Position numbers and translations under genes: made by a program. 64,000 bases of DNA from Aquila chrysaetos chrysaetos (taxonomy: Eukaryota; Chordata; Aves; Accipitriformes; Accipitridae): contig NC_044009.1 in assembly GCF_900496995.4 (NCBI RefSeq), positions 9,766,001-9,830,000 on the forward strand, written 5' to 3'. Each line of letters starts with the position of its first letter. Within the stretch, counting starts at the first letter, position 1. Below the pieces are notes generated by a model, which ran no database searches, was not told where the DNA came from, and saw only the letters and a program-made list of their open reading frames with translations. Below are positions 1 through 9,609 of this stretch, piece by piece.

Positions 1-229
1 CCAGCGTCACGTACTGCCAGCGGCACACGAGACGTCGAGTCCTGTGGGCAGCAGCTGAGCCATTGAGTCCTGCCAACAGCACACCAGACGTGACCTGCCA
101 GCAGCCAAGGAGCCACCGAATCCCACCAGTGGCACCCATCAAGTCCCAGCAGCAGCTGACAGGACACCGAGTCCTGGCAGCAGCAGCGCCGGAGGGCCCA
201 GGCATGAGCCGCCGGCGCCAGGACCCGCC
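1..229. repeat. Degenerate short-repeat sequence upstream of the RING ORF
   Basis: The motif GAGTCCTG or close variants recurs near positions 37, 65 and 170, each followed by CAGCAG-type sequence. This suggests a decayed minisatellite with units of very roughly 50 bp. It probably lies in the 5' leader of the RING ORF. The array is cut by the window edge, so its full length is unknown. Confidence 0.35.
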
Positions 230-742
230 ATGAGGTCCCGGCAGGAGGACACCTGCCCCATCTGCTTGGGTCCCCTTGAAGACCCCGCTGGCATGGACCT
301 GTGCTGGCATGCATTCTGCCATGCCTGCATCCAGCGCTGGGCTGCCACTGCCGTCGCTGCCACCTGCCCGCTCTGCCGGCAGCCCATCGTGGTCATCCAC
401 TGCCTGCCGGTGAAGGATGACCATGCTGGGGTGGTCCTCCATCCCCGCGGCCATTTCCATCTGTATGCGGGGCCGGGGCTGCAGCGGCAGGGGCGTCAGC
501 AGCAGCAGCGGGGCCCCGGAGGTCCCCAGCGCTGGAGATTCTCTGCTGCACGTGGGGATTGCAGCCCCCCATGCCCCACCAGTGTGTCCAGAGCCTGTCT
601 GGGCAGCGGGACAGCAATGGGCGCAGCCGGCTCTGCTACTTGCCGGCAGTCAGTGAAGACCCATCATGGCTGTGGAGGGTGCAGGAGGAAGAGCCGGGCT
701 CAGGGGACCACACGCACCGCCTCGCCCCCGGGGTCCCTCTGA
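230..742 (+). CDS. Short RING-finger (C3HC4) protein, TOPORS-like RING
   Basis: The ORF encodes 170 residues. A C3HC4 RING lies at about residues 9-49: a CPIC pair, then CWHAFCHAC carrying the Cys-His-Cys-Cys set, then CPLC. RING domains bind two zinc ions and recruit E2 enzymes, so a ubiquitin or SUMO ligase role is likely from family knowledge. The sequence after CPLCRQP resembles the region after the TOPORS RING, and TOPORS-like short genes are multicopy in birds as I recall. Beyond about residue 60 the protein is low complexity (Gln run, Gly/Pro/Ser/Cys rich) and may be frameshifted or noncoding in origin. The start is the ATG nearest the RING. A canonical AATAAA begins one base after the stop, at 743, so the 3' UTR would be very short. 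It could be an expressed retrogene or a decayed copy. Confidence 0.5.
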   Translation: MRSRQEDTCPICLGPLEDPAGMDLCWHAFCHACIQRWAATAVAATCPLCRQPIVVIHCLPVKDDHAGVVLHPRGHFHLYAGPGLQRQGRQQQQRGPGGPQRWRFSAARGDCSPPCPTSVSRACLGSGTAMGAAGSATCRQSVKTHHGCGGCRRKSRAQGTTRTASPPGSL

Positions 743-748
743 AATAAA
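743..748 (+). terminator. Poly(A) signal directly after the RING ORF stop
   Basis: AATAAA starts one base after the TGA stop of the RING ORF. The spacing supports a plus-strand transcript ending here. Confidence 0.45.
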
Positions 749-2738
749 GCTACTGGGGATGCCGAGAGGGGCCATGCCTGGTTTCTTCCGTGCTGCTTTG
801 CTCGTTGCTGCAGAACTGGGGGAGTGGGAGGGATATGGCCCTGGAAGTGGGGAGGGGGAGGCACCCCTGGAAATGGAAGGGAAAGGGGAAGGGGAAGGGG
901 GGGAGTCCCCTGGGACCCTTCCAAGCAGATCCCCGAAGGGGCCAGTGCCTGCTCTCCTGAAGGCTGGGGTGAGGAAAGAGGTTTGGAGGAGACCCTCCTC
1001 TCCTCTCCTGGTCCCACACACCCCATGCTGTGGAGGGCTGTGATCCCGTGGGGAGGCTGTCTGGGCATGGGAGAAGCAGCCCCAGCTGGGATGTGCCTTG
1101 TATTTCAGGAGTCTCTTCTTCAGGGAAACCCCGGAGGTCCACCCCCCCAGTCCGGGTCGTCCCCAAGATCTGTGCAGTGGCAGTGTGCCCCGAAGGGTGC
1201 TGGGCCCTCGCTGCCGCCCTGCTCCATCCCTTCCTGCAGACCAGGTGGCTGGGGAGCTCCTGGCGTTGGGGCTGAGCTGCTGCCCACACCTGCCTGCCGC
1301 CTTGGCAGACCTTGCTTCCCAGTGAGTGGACCCAAACGTCAGTGTTGAGAGTTCTGGGGGCCGCGTCTGCCCCATCAAGGCCAGCTGAGCATGGGGTGAG
1401 GCTGCTCAGGGAGACCACGGCCTCTCAGTGCCTTCTGCCCTGGAGACGGATGCAAAGACATAAATCTCACGGAGATTTAGATCAAAAAAAGCTGGCAAGC
1501 AGGAGGTGGCTCTTTGCCACTTCCCAAGGCTCCCTGTGAGCAGCATCCTCCCGTCAGAGGTCCCAGGCCACGCCGGGCACCCAGGTGGCCCTTTCTGTCC
1601 TTCCCCGGCACTCCAGGGGAGCAGGAGGCAGGATATTTGCGAGAGGCTTTCTGGTACCTAGAGGAGGATCCAACCCTCGCAGGGCTTTTGGCAAAATCCC
1701 CCCTTGGCCCAGCAGCTGGCAGAGCTCTGGCCCTTGCCCGCCATGCTGGCAAGGAGATGGGAGCGGGCTCGCGCATGGCTCGTGTCACAGCTCACAACTT
1801 CTGTCTGCTTAACCTGAGACACATGGTGCCTCCGCCACCGGGCCATGTTTCCATGTTTTGTACTACGTCCCCATCAATATTGCAGGGTGCTGCGCTGCCG
1901 CCGGCACAGTGTAACCTGCTCTGGCACTGTGGCTGTATTGCAGGGTGGTGTCGGCTCATGTGCCCATGAGAGCTGCTCTGTGCCAGCCGTCAGCCCATGC
2001 CGGGACCGAGGAGGGATTGAGAGGCGGAATCTGTAATGGATCCTCACCGGGCAACCAGCGTTTAAAGGCTGTGATCTGCTGCTTCTTGATTGTATTCCAG
2101 CTCCTCGATGGAATTTCTCATGTGTAACCGAGCCCCGCTAATCCATCCTGGCCATATATAATGGATGGCGGTGGAGTGAAGGAACACAAACATGGCTGCA
2201 TATTGGTAACAGATGTCCGGGCAGCGGTGCGGCACATCCCTCTGCTGAAGATCCCCCACTGCCGGTACCTGCCCTCTGTGCCAGCCAGTGCAAAACCCTT
2301 CCTCCATCCCCAAAACCTGGCTTGGCCTTGTGCGGGGGGCAGGCGCTGTGACCAGCTTCAGCCATTCTCCACTGGCCCGTGGAGTGGGACGAGGCTTGGA
2401 GCCAAGCCACCGAGCCTCTCTTTCCAGGACTGGCAGCGGTGCCACCCGCTGAGCCCCAGCGCTGCCGCTCAGTGTCCCTGTCAAATATCGGTGCAATGCT
2501 CACTGCGATCTCTGCCCTGCCCCAGCGCTGCAGCCATGGCCCCTGCCCACTCCAGGGCTGCCCAGCCCCTTCGGCCTCCCCTCCTGCCCTGTAGTGCCCA
2601 TTGCTCCCCGTGCGGGGACTTCAGGGTTGCAGCTGCACCCACCTTTGGGTGTTTGTCTGGGCAGGGTGGGACCTGACCCCCTGCACTCAGTGGGGGGCTC
2701 CCGGGTGGCTCCTGGCCCCGGCAGCCAGCTCAGGCCCC
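749..2738. other. Intergenic or intronic stretch without a recognised gene
   Basis: Many ORFs occur here on both strands, but none carries a recognisable domain. A GGGGAAGGGG-type purine tract lies near 845-905. One exon-like segment at 1240-1321 is listed separately. The 1600-1800 stretch is open in one plus frame but matched no family I know. Confidence 0.5.
1240..1321 (+). other. Exon-like segment with good splice sites
   Basis: A pyrimidine-rich acceptor ending TTCCTGCAG precedes 1240, and a consensus donor GTGAGT starts at 1322. The 82-bp segment is open in the frame reading ADQVAGELLALGL and is Leu/Ala rich, helix-like. It could be an upstream exon of the HEAT-repeat gene whose last exons lie at 9245-9544, in which case the retrovirus would sit in an intron. 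No family match was recognised, so this is weak. Confidence 0.22.
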
Positions 2739-3172
2739 TGTTATAGACGCTCATGACAAATTGGAGGAGCCAATTTGTATTAAATAAAAGATCGAATTTA
2801 TTAGCAAGCGATAAAAGAGCAAAACAGCGCTGGGCGGCCGGGGAGACAGTGCTCCGCCACAAGCTCGCACCCAAACAGGGGAAGAGCCTCTTTATTTATA
2901 CAGTCTTTTTAGTCCCTGATACGGGAAGGCTGGCTGGTATCTTTGGTATCTTGTGCCATCAGGTGTTAAGTGGTCGTAATTTGCCTTCTGGTGGTTGTTG
3001 GGATGAAGGCCGAAGTCTTCCTCAGCTGTTCTTTAGGTGACTCAAGTCCCATTCATGCTCTGTAAACGTTTCTCTACATATGCTAATCATCGGTACTCAT
3101 GGTCTTAGATAAGTGAAGAATATCCCTACCTCCACATGCGATTTCATGAACAAAGTTAACCCGTTCATTACA
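2739..3172 (-). repeat. 3' LTR of the endogenous retrovirus (434 bp)
   Basis: This is a direct repeat of 8376-8889. On the minus strand it has a TATA-like TATAAA (complement of 2895-2900) and AATAAA (complement of 2797-2802). The spacing fits a U3-R-U5 layout. The G-rich polypurine tract abuts it at about 3173-3185. It lacks the second 80-bp unit present in the other LTR. Confidence 0.93.
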
Positions 3173-5244
3173 ATCCCCCCTTTTCTATTTTATCCTGATT
3201 TTGTTCATTAAATCGATCTAATACTTCTTTTGTCCGCCCGAGGATAGGATTAATTCCTTCATCCTCTATTTGTTCATATTGTTTTCGTAATAGCATTAAG
3301 CGTGCAGCTTCTAAGCGCCTTTTAACAATAGCGATCAACTTATTAAAAATGCATGGCCCAAAAGTCAAAAATAAGATCAACAAGATAAGGGGTCCTGTAA
3401 TAGTTGACAATAGGGTGGTTAACCAGGGTGAATAATTAAACATAGACTCATACTAGCTCTGTTGTGCTTCCCTGTCTTTCTTCCATTTTTCTAACCCCTC
3501 CCGTAGCTTGGCCATTGTATCTCTAACTACTCCAGTATGGTCAACATATACACAACACTCTTCCCGTAGGGCTGCACATAACCCCCCCTGCTGCATGAAC
3601 ATTAGGTCTAAGCCCCGTCTGTTTTGTAATACTACTTCTGATAAAGACCTAACAGACTGTTCTAGGGCTGTCATGGCTTTTTCTATCCTAGCCAAATCCT
3701 CGTCGACTGCTATTCTTAAGGATTGAAATTCTTGATTTTGTTGTATGAGGGAGGTTATTCCTGTACCAGCTCCAGCAGCTCCGACTGCTATGAGGGTTGC
3801 TACCGTGAGGGCTGTCAAGGGCTCACGTTTTTGTATGTGATGGGCCTGAGTAGTTTGATAGTTATAAATAAAATCTTCGGGATGGTAAATAAGCTTAGGT
3901 ATTACAGTTACTTGTAAGATAGTAGTAGTCTGTACAATATTGTTATTATCATCTTCCTCTGTTACGACTGAATTTGGTCTTACACCAGAGGGTTTATTTG
4001 GCACCAGCTCTTTCCTTATCGTAATTATTCCCCCTTAATCTGCGCCTGGTTTTCAAAGTCTGACTCCCCATGTTCTCTCGGTTAACCAAGCAGGATATTT
4101 CGGGTTGGTTGCATTAATATAAACATATGGGCAATTTCCACTCCATAGTCCTGTTTGGCTTCCATCCCAACCATGTGAAGCAGGTGTACATCCATGAGGC
4201 CCCCACCTTACAGATAGGAATTTATCTGGACCTCCCCTAGGAATCCAATCAGAAGCTATAGTTTTGCAACCCCAATAAGCATAATAGTAAGAGTCGGGAT
4301 GGTTGCAATACCCCTTTCCAGGGTTAGAACTGGGACAAAACTAAAAGCCTAAGTTATGAAGACATGGGTTCCTGGGTATGATTTGACATAAGGATTGATT
4401 AAAGCTTGGGGCCCCGGCAGCAATTACTTGCTGTAGTATCTTTTGATCCTCCCACCTATAAAGCGTCTATTTGTAAGGTTGGTGGGGGTTCCCTTTGTCT
4501 TGGGTTGTCTCCATTAGCATTAGTAACAGTCCTATCATTCAAGTGCTTAATCTCAAGTTTGAGAAAAGTGGTGTCCCTTTACCCTTGTGACAGGTATTCC
4601 AAGGGTGCTGATAATCATTTTGATTTTTGTCTTCATCCCTGGTGAGAGATGGGAGAAGGTCTGAGGATGTTTTATTTGGGAGTAATAAGTCAAGAGGCTC
4701 CGTGAGCCTTCTCTGGAGGTAGTTCATCAACCTTAATCCCCACAGCAGTACGTCTCTGCCCTCTTCTCTGCCTACTCTGTTGCTTAGAGCAGCGAGGTAT
4801 ACTATCTTCTCAGCAGCAGTCGTATTCTTCAGGGGAACCTCCTTTATATTTACTTTGTTTTGACTTATATGCGTCCCAGTTTGTATCCTTCACTTCCCAA
4901 GCTCCCCACCCCACTCTGACCACTGTTCGTCTGCGGGATACTTGCACTATTTCAGTCTTCGTTGGGCATAACTTATTTACATAAAGACAACACCTCTCAG
5001 GGTTTATGCCTTTAGCAAAAATATCCCACCATTCTTTGGAGTCTTTTATAATTTTTCCAGTTGATATTCCCATACATAATGCTTGCTCAATTAATTCCTG
5101 TTCGTAATTATAACATTCGTGGCAAATGTCACTAGGGGAATACCCATAGGAGCAATGTGTCCACCACTTTTCTCTACAAAGTTTACACCTGTAACATATA
5201 AAGATAACATATACAGTGAGGATTTTTACAAAAGACAGTCTCAC
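3168..5244 (-). pseudogene. env: Broken retroviral env (surface and transmembrane subunits)
   Basis: Three pieces are visible. The N-terminal piece (5244-4810) has a hydrophobic leader and a Cys/Trp-rich SU-like region. The middle (about 4800-4005) is interrupted by stops and frame changes. The TM subunit (4004-3453) carries a basic KRE site before a hydrophobic Ala/Gly-rich stretch resembling a fusion peptide, then the LQNRRGLDL immunosuppressive-type motif and a CX6CC cysteine motif typical of gamma-type Env. A TAG codon at 3455-3453 separates this from the membrane anchor and tail (3443-3168), which are in the same frame. A tryptophan is usual at that place in the family. The product would be truncated and the gene is not functional as it stands. 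Confidence 0.85.
3173..3186 (-). other. Polypurine tract
   Basis: On the minus strand the sequence just before the 3' LTR reads GAAAAGGGGGGAT. That is the expected position and composition of the plus-strand priming tract of a retrovirus. Confidence 0.8.
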
Positions 5245-5289
5245 TCCTCCACTTTTCTTCGGAGCTTGATTTTCAAGCTGTCAGGGTCT

Positions 5290-5710
5290 TTGGTCACCTC
5301 TCAATGAGAACTCCGAATTGGTCCTTTGATCCTGCTTGCATGAGTCTATCCTCGTTCTGTAGTTCGGACAGCAGTTTCTGTGGTAAGTAAAACAAGAAAG
5401 GGCCCCTCCCACCTAGGAGTGAGAGAGGATTTTTTCCAGGCTCTTATTAATACCATATCACCTGGCTTTACTGAATTTCAGGGGTTGTTTTTCTTTGGTG
5501 TCCCTTAACATGTACCACGGTTATTCGCTTGGGCTCTCTTATTGCTTGTCTTGACTTCCTTTTCCCTGTTATTACTCGAGATGACCCATCAGCGAATAAC
5601 TTTTCTCCCTCTCTCAATTTTACCTCTTCCAGATCTAGCCTAATTTTTGTTTGTTCTTCAATGGTCTGAAGGCAATTATGTGTTAATTCTTCTTCAGGAC
5701 CCCCATACAA
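5290..5710 (-). pseudogene. pol: Remnant of pol: RNase H pieces joined to integrase C-terminus
   Basis: The segment contains the RNase H start (LFADGSSR, with the DG.S motif) and a later RNase H piece (VVHVKGHQ). The part between them is missing. From about 5465 down to 5330 another frame reads like the integrase C-terminal domain (PGDMVLIRAW, then RWEGPF). The zinc-binding and catalytic core of integrase are absent. The element therefore cannot make integrase, and it has lost part of its RNase H. Confidence 0.8.
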
Positions 5711-5807
5711 AAATTGTGCCGGATTTTTTTAAGTTTGTTGTTCCGATCTCCAATTTAGGGGAATGGATTAGGATCCCCTTATATTTCAAAAGCCTAGCAT
5801 CGGTGAT

Positions 5808-6305
5808 TCATTTTTCAGCCTTTTGTTGGAGAACTCCTCGAATATTATGGGAGAACACCCTTAATTCACTTCTAAACGTTATCTTATTTGCTTTTTCCAC
5901 TATCAGGGTTACAGCAACAACTGCTTGTAAACAGGTGGGCCACCCTCTACTGACGGGGTCTAATAATTTGGAAATATACCCTACAGGTTTCTTTTTCCCT
6001 GTCCACTCCTGGGTTAAAATTCCGTATGCTGTCCCCTCCTCAGTGGCCACAAATAAATAAAAGGGTCTCCTCACATCAGGCAGACTCAAGACAGGGGCGT
6101 TAACTAGATCAGCCTTGAGACTCTCTAATCTCTCTTCATCCTCTGGGGTCCATTTAAGCAACCCATCCATAGTTAACTTTTGATACAAAAATCGTGCTTT
6201 CGCACTAAAGTTTTCAATCTACTGTCTACAATACCCAAATAGCCCCAACAATTGTCTAATCTGTTGTTTACTCCTCGGGGCTTTCAGTGATAAAATTCCA
6301 TTTAC
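5808..6305 (-). pseudogene. pol: Retroviral pol: RT connection / RNase H-proximal part
   Basis: The open stretch at 6188-5808 matches the region after the polymerase palm, with motifs such as WTPEDEERL and KKPVGYISKLLDPV. It is separated from the upstream RT ORF by a TGA at 6308-6306. A further in-frame stop lies in the piece between 6305 and 6189. Family assignment is from the ordered motif content. Confidence 0.82.
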
Positions 6306-6824
6306 TCATTCGGGGTCTAACTTCTTAGTCCCCTTGCTTATCCAGTGTCCTAAATATTTCACCTCCTTTTCCACAAACTGTAGTTTTGGCCGTGATACCT
6401 TGAGGCCTTGAAGGCCCAAGAAATTTAACAACCGTATGCTTTCTTTTCTGACTGTTTCTTGATTTTCTCCTGCTAACAATAAGTCATCCACATACTGTAT
6501 TAGTACGACCCCATCCTGCAGTTGGTATTCCCGTAGAACCCGTTCTAGGGCTTGTCCAAATAAGTTTGGGGATTCTGTAAACTCCTGGGGGAGTACAGTC
6601 CACCTTAACTGCTGTCTCTTATGAGTGTCTGGGTCTTCCCACTCGAAGGCAAAATAATCTCTACATTCCTCCTTTAGAGGGCATGACCAGAATGCATCCT
6701 TAAGATCTATTACGCTATACCATTGGTTCTCGGGTCCCAATTGACTCAGCAGGGTGTGTGGGTTTGCCACTACCGGGAACCGCTTGACAGTCCGTTTATT
6801 GATTTCCCTTAGGTCATGCACCAA
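6306..6824 (-). pseudogene. pol: Retroviral reverse transcriptase fingers/palm (YVDD present)
   Basis: The 172-codon stretch contains the RT block VHDLREINKR, the first catalytic aspartate in VIDLKDAF, the LPQEF block and the catalytic QYVDDLLLA motif. It is the best preserved part of pol. Relative to the upstream gag-derived ORF it is in another frame; the change falls at a nine-base A tract on the minus strand (complement of 6843-6851). It could be a true lesion or a homopolymer sequencing error. Confidence 0.9.
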
Positions 6825-7834
6825 CCGATAGCTACCATCGGATTTTTTTTTACTGGTAAAATCAGGGTATTAAAAGGGGACATGCAGGGTTCGAGTACCC
6901 CCTTTCCCAATAGTCTTTTAATCTCAGGTTTTAGTCCCCTTCTCCCTTCATTAGATAAGGGATATTGTTTAACTCTCACTGGAATCTCTGGGTTCTTAAT
7001 AACCACCTCAAATGGTTCAATCAAGCCATTCCATTGGGGTCTCATCTTTTTCCTGTGAGCCGGATCCTGATTATTCCAGTTTGGCCGATTTAAGGGCCAT
7101 TTTTGATCCGTCGCTGGGCCAGTCTGATGTTGCTGGTCCCACAGTCTCATCCCAGCCCCCCTAATCTTGTCCCTTTCTTCTACGGTAAATAATATGCCCA
7201 GGATAGACTGTAATTCATCCCACGTGTACAAATTCAGTCCCAAGAATTGATCCAACCTTTTGGCTACCCCCAGGGGATCATCTAACAGATTCCCCATTTC
7301 CTTCTTAAATTTTCTTACATCCCCTGTATTAAGGGGGACTGCCACATACCCCGTTCCCGGTCCCCCCTGTTCATCCTCACCAGGCACCAACATTTCCCGA
7401 AGAAGGAACAATCTTTCCTTTCTTCGTATTATTTTATTACGTGCAGACCTTCTGGGAGGGGGTGCCGGGGCTGAGGAATTAGGTTCCGAATCTGACCCTT
7501 CCTGGGCCTGGGCTATTTCCTGGCCTTGGAGTGGGTCCTGAGGAGGAGGGGTCTGAGGGGCATAGGGAGGGGGCCACAGGGGGTCCTCATCATCTTTTCG
7601 AGGTTTATCTGGTCTGTTTTCTCTTAAGGCAAAGAGAAATGACATTTCCCAGGATTGGGAAATCCATAAGGCAGCATATTCACTTTCCTCTGGGCTGGCT
7701 GGTGGTTTCTTATTGTTTACCCATATATTTAATTGTTGACACACCCAATCCTCAGAGGACCCGAACACAGGCGAGAGTATATGAGGATTGCTGAGAGGTT
7801 TTCCACCCCAAATCTCAATACAATAACTAATCAT
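6809..7834 (-). pseudogene. gag: Retroviral gag remnant fused in frame to the start of RT
   Basis: The 341-codon ORF starts within matrix (EIWGGKP, EDWVCQQL) and continues into a Pro-rich stretch with a PPPY late-domain motif near residue 88. It then has a basic RRSARNK segment and the N-terminal half of capsid (GYVAVPLN to RGAGMRLWD). After about residue 245 it passes directly into RT N-terminal sequence (IKRLLGKGVLEP, LILPVKK). The major homology region, nucleocapsid zinc knuckles and protease are missing. The fusion is in frame, so a single deletion or recombination made it. It ends at a stop shortly after the A-tract frame change. Confidence 0.85.
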
Positions 7835-7949
7835 CTTTTTCCTTAGACCTATCCTTTCTCCTTGGTGAACTGTCTCAATATCTTAACATCAGGCTTAGGG
7901 GACTGTCCGGGGGTATGTCTGGTAACTTATTTCCCTTCCCCATCCCCAT
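7835..7949 (-). pseudogene. gag: N-terminal gag (matrix) segment with premature stop
   Basis: An ATG at 7949-7947 is followed by Gly codons, as expected for a myristoylated matrix. The frame reads a PPDSPLSLMLRY-type matrix start, then meets a TGA at about 7880. A frame change lies between this piece and the long gag-RT ORF that begins at 7834. The true gag start therefore lies here, not at the first ATG of the long ORF. Confidence 0.65.
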
Positions 7950-8353
7950 GGGTCCAGAGGGCTTGCTTTTCCTCTGTCCCATCTTCCGAGGTGCCCTTAT
8001 CCACACACACACACTCACTTCCCCTCGGTCGTGACTCGCTCCCTCGCGGGCTACGAGAACTGCACTACTGGAGGGTCCGCACTCGTGTGATCTCAGAGAG
8101 ACCTCTCACACAATCGCACCTCGGGATAACCACCCCAACCAAACGGCTCACGCTTTATATACTCACCCGCTCCCAGGGTCTTCGTTTGGTCTTCGTGCAC
8201 AAAATTTAAGGGGTCCTGCAGGTTCTTTTGCTCAGTTATCGTAATTTAGAGGGGTTCGTGGGTCCAGGGTATGGCGGCGGCACCTCTTCAAGACGGGGCT
8301 ATCCGGGGATAGGGCGCCTCCCCGCTTGCAAGGGTCCGCACCAAAGAACCTGG
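7950..8353 (-). other. Retroviral leader between primer-binding site and gag
   Basis: About 400 bp of untranslated leader, where packaging signals normally lie. I see no ORF of viral type here. The stretch is C/T rich on the plus strand with a short CACACACACA tract near 8003-8012. Confidence 0.55.
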
Positions 8354-8371
8354 ATCCGAGTCACGGCACCA
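8354..8371 (-). other. Primer-binding site, tRNA-His type
   Basis: The plus strand ATCCGAGTCACGGCACCA equals the 3' end of animal tRNA-His including CCA. On the minus strand the complement begins TGGTGCCGTGACTC, four bases after the end of the 5' LTR. The provirus is therefore tRNA-His primed, as in HERV-H-like class I elements. Confidence 0.88.
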
Positions 8372-8375
8372 AGTT

Positions 8376-8889
8376 TGTTATAGACGCTCGTGACAAATTG
8401 GAGGAGCCAATTTGTATTAAATAAAAGATCGAATTTATTAGCAAGCGATAAAAGAGCAAAACAGCGCTGGGCGGCCGGGGAGACAGTGCTCCGCCACAAG
8501 CTCGCACCCAAACAGGGGAAGAGCCTCTTTATTTATACAGTCTTTTTAGTCCCTGATACGTGAAGGCTGGCTGGTATCTTTGGTATCTTGTGCCATCAGG
8601 TGTTAAGTGGTCGTAATTTGCCTTCTGGTGGTTGTTGGGATGAAGGCCGGCTGGTATCTTTGGTATCTTGTGCCATCAGGTGTTAAGTGGTCGTAATTTG
8701 CCTTCTGGTGGTTGTTGGGATGAAGGCCGAAGTCTTCCTCAGCTGTTCTTTAGGTGACTCAAGTCCCATTCATGCTCTGTAAACGTTTCTCTACATATGC
8801 TAATCATCGGTACTCATGGTCTTAGATAAGTGAAGAATATCCCTACCTCCACATGCGATTTCATGAACAAAGTTAACCCGTTCATTACA
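8376..8889 (-). repeat. 5' LTR of the endogenous retrovirus (514 bp) with tandem 80-bp duplication
   Basis: Same sequence as 2739-3172 except for about two substitutions and an extra copy of an 80-bp block. The two units are 8561-8640 and 8641-8720 and differ at one visible base. On the minus strand they lie in U3, upstream of the TATA-like sequence, where enhancers normally are. Confidence 0.93.
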
Positions 8890-9244
8890 CCCCCCACGGC
8901 AGGTAAGGCCCCACTGGGGCTGGGGCTGCGGGCAACCCCAACCACTGGGGAAAGCCAGGCTGTCGCCCCCTGGGCAGTGGGGCAGGCGGGCCGGGGGCAT
9001 GGGATGCCCAGAGAAGGGCTGGCAGCGATGGGGGCAGCCCCAGGCTCGGTCCTTGGCTGCGGGGGCATCGTGGTGTCGTCCAGGGGAGAGGGGTCAGCGG
9101 GGGCTCTGCAGCTCCATACCTGCATGCCTGGGAAGCCCTCCTGAGCTGAAGAATAGTGTCTGCAATAGTGTAAGTGAATTTTGGAGACCTGGCCTGTGGC
9201 CTTCTTGGGTAACTGTGTGTCCTCGCTTGTGCTTCCTTGCGCAG

Positions 9245-9544
9245 TGTCCTGCTCCGTGCTGGGCTAGTCTCCCCCTATCTGGTGGAGGCCTTCTTGCCAT
9301 GGCTGGATTTAGTTAACCTGCGGGTGACAGCTACAGCTTTCTTTGCTGAGGTAAGGCAGGGGGTGGGTAAGGAAGGGTTCGGAGGGCTTTTACCAAGATA
9401 CTGCTGCTTGGGATGTCTTTTTCTGTGGGAAGATCCCTGGCGAAAGGGTCCCTGGAGAGGGGTGGCCAGGGCTGGGATCAGGTCCCCATAGCACTGCCTG
9501 TGTCATTCCAGCTCTCTCGGAAGTGTGACAGGACCCCCAACTGA
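9245..9544 (+). CDS. Last two exons of a HEAT-repeat (maestro/MROH-like) protein, partial
   Basis: Exon 9245-9350 follows a GCGCAG acceptor and ends at a GTAAGG donor. Exon 9512-9544 follows a CATTCCAG acceptor and ends in TGA at 9542-9544. They join in phase (GAG then CTC). The product reads VLLRAGLVSPYLVEAFLPWL, then a block ending VTATAFFAE, then ten more residues. The helix pattern and VTATAFFAEL resemble the C-terminal HEAT units of maestro (MRO/MROH) proteins, which are multicopy in birds as I recall. AATAAA lies at 9610-9615. I could not place upstream exons with certainty; they may lie left of the retrovirus. Family assignment is tentative. Confidence 0.42.
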
Positions 9545-9609
9545 GGCAGGTGCTAGACTAGGACTCACTCCGTGATACCTGGCCCCAGCCAGCACCAAGG
9601 AGTTAATTA

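Larger units (their letters stand above)
2739..8889 (-). mobile_element. Endogenous retrovirus (class I, gamma-like), LTR to LTR, internally deleted
   Basis: The element reads on the minus strand: 5' LTR 8376-8889, primer-binding site 8354-8371, gag, RT, partial RNase H, integrase tail, env, polypurine tract, and 3' LTR 2739-3172. It is about 6.15 kb, shorter than an intact class I provirus of about 8-9 kb. The CA end, nucleocapsid and protease are missing, as are the middle of RNase H and the integrase core. Each LTR begins TGTAATG and ends CTATAACA when read on the minus strand. Flanking CCCC on both sides (2735-2738 and 8890-8893) fits a 4-bp target duplication but is low complexity. The two LTRs differ by only about two substitutions outside one 80-bp duplication, so the insertion is young. 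It cannot be autonomous. Confidence 0.93.

Noticed and set aside
650-1418. ORFs of 174-242 codons on both strands after the RING gene
   Set aside because: Low-complexity Gly/Pro/Ser products without domains, overlapping each other on both strands; chance frames.
8354-8371. Match to tRNA-His, first considered a tRNA gene
   Set aside because: Only the last 18 bases match and they adjoin an LTR, so it is a primer-binding site.
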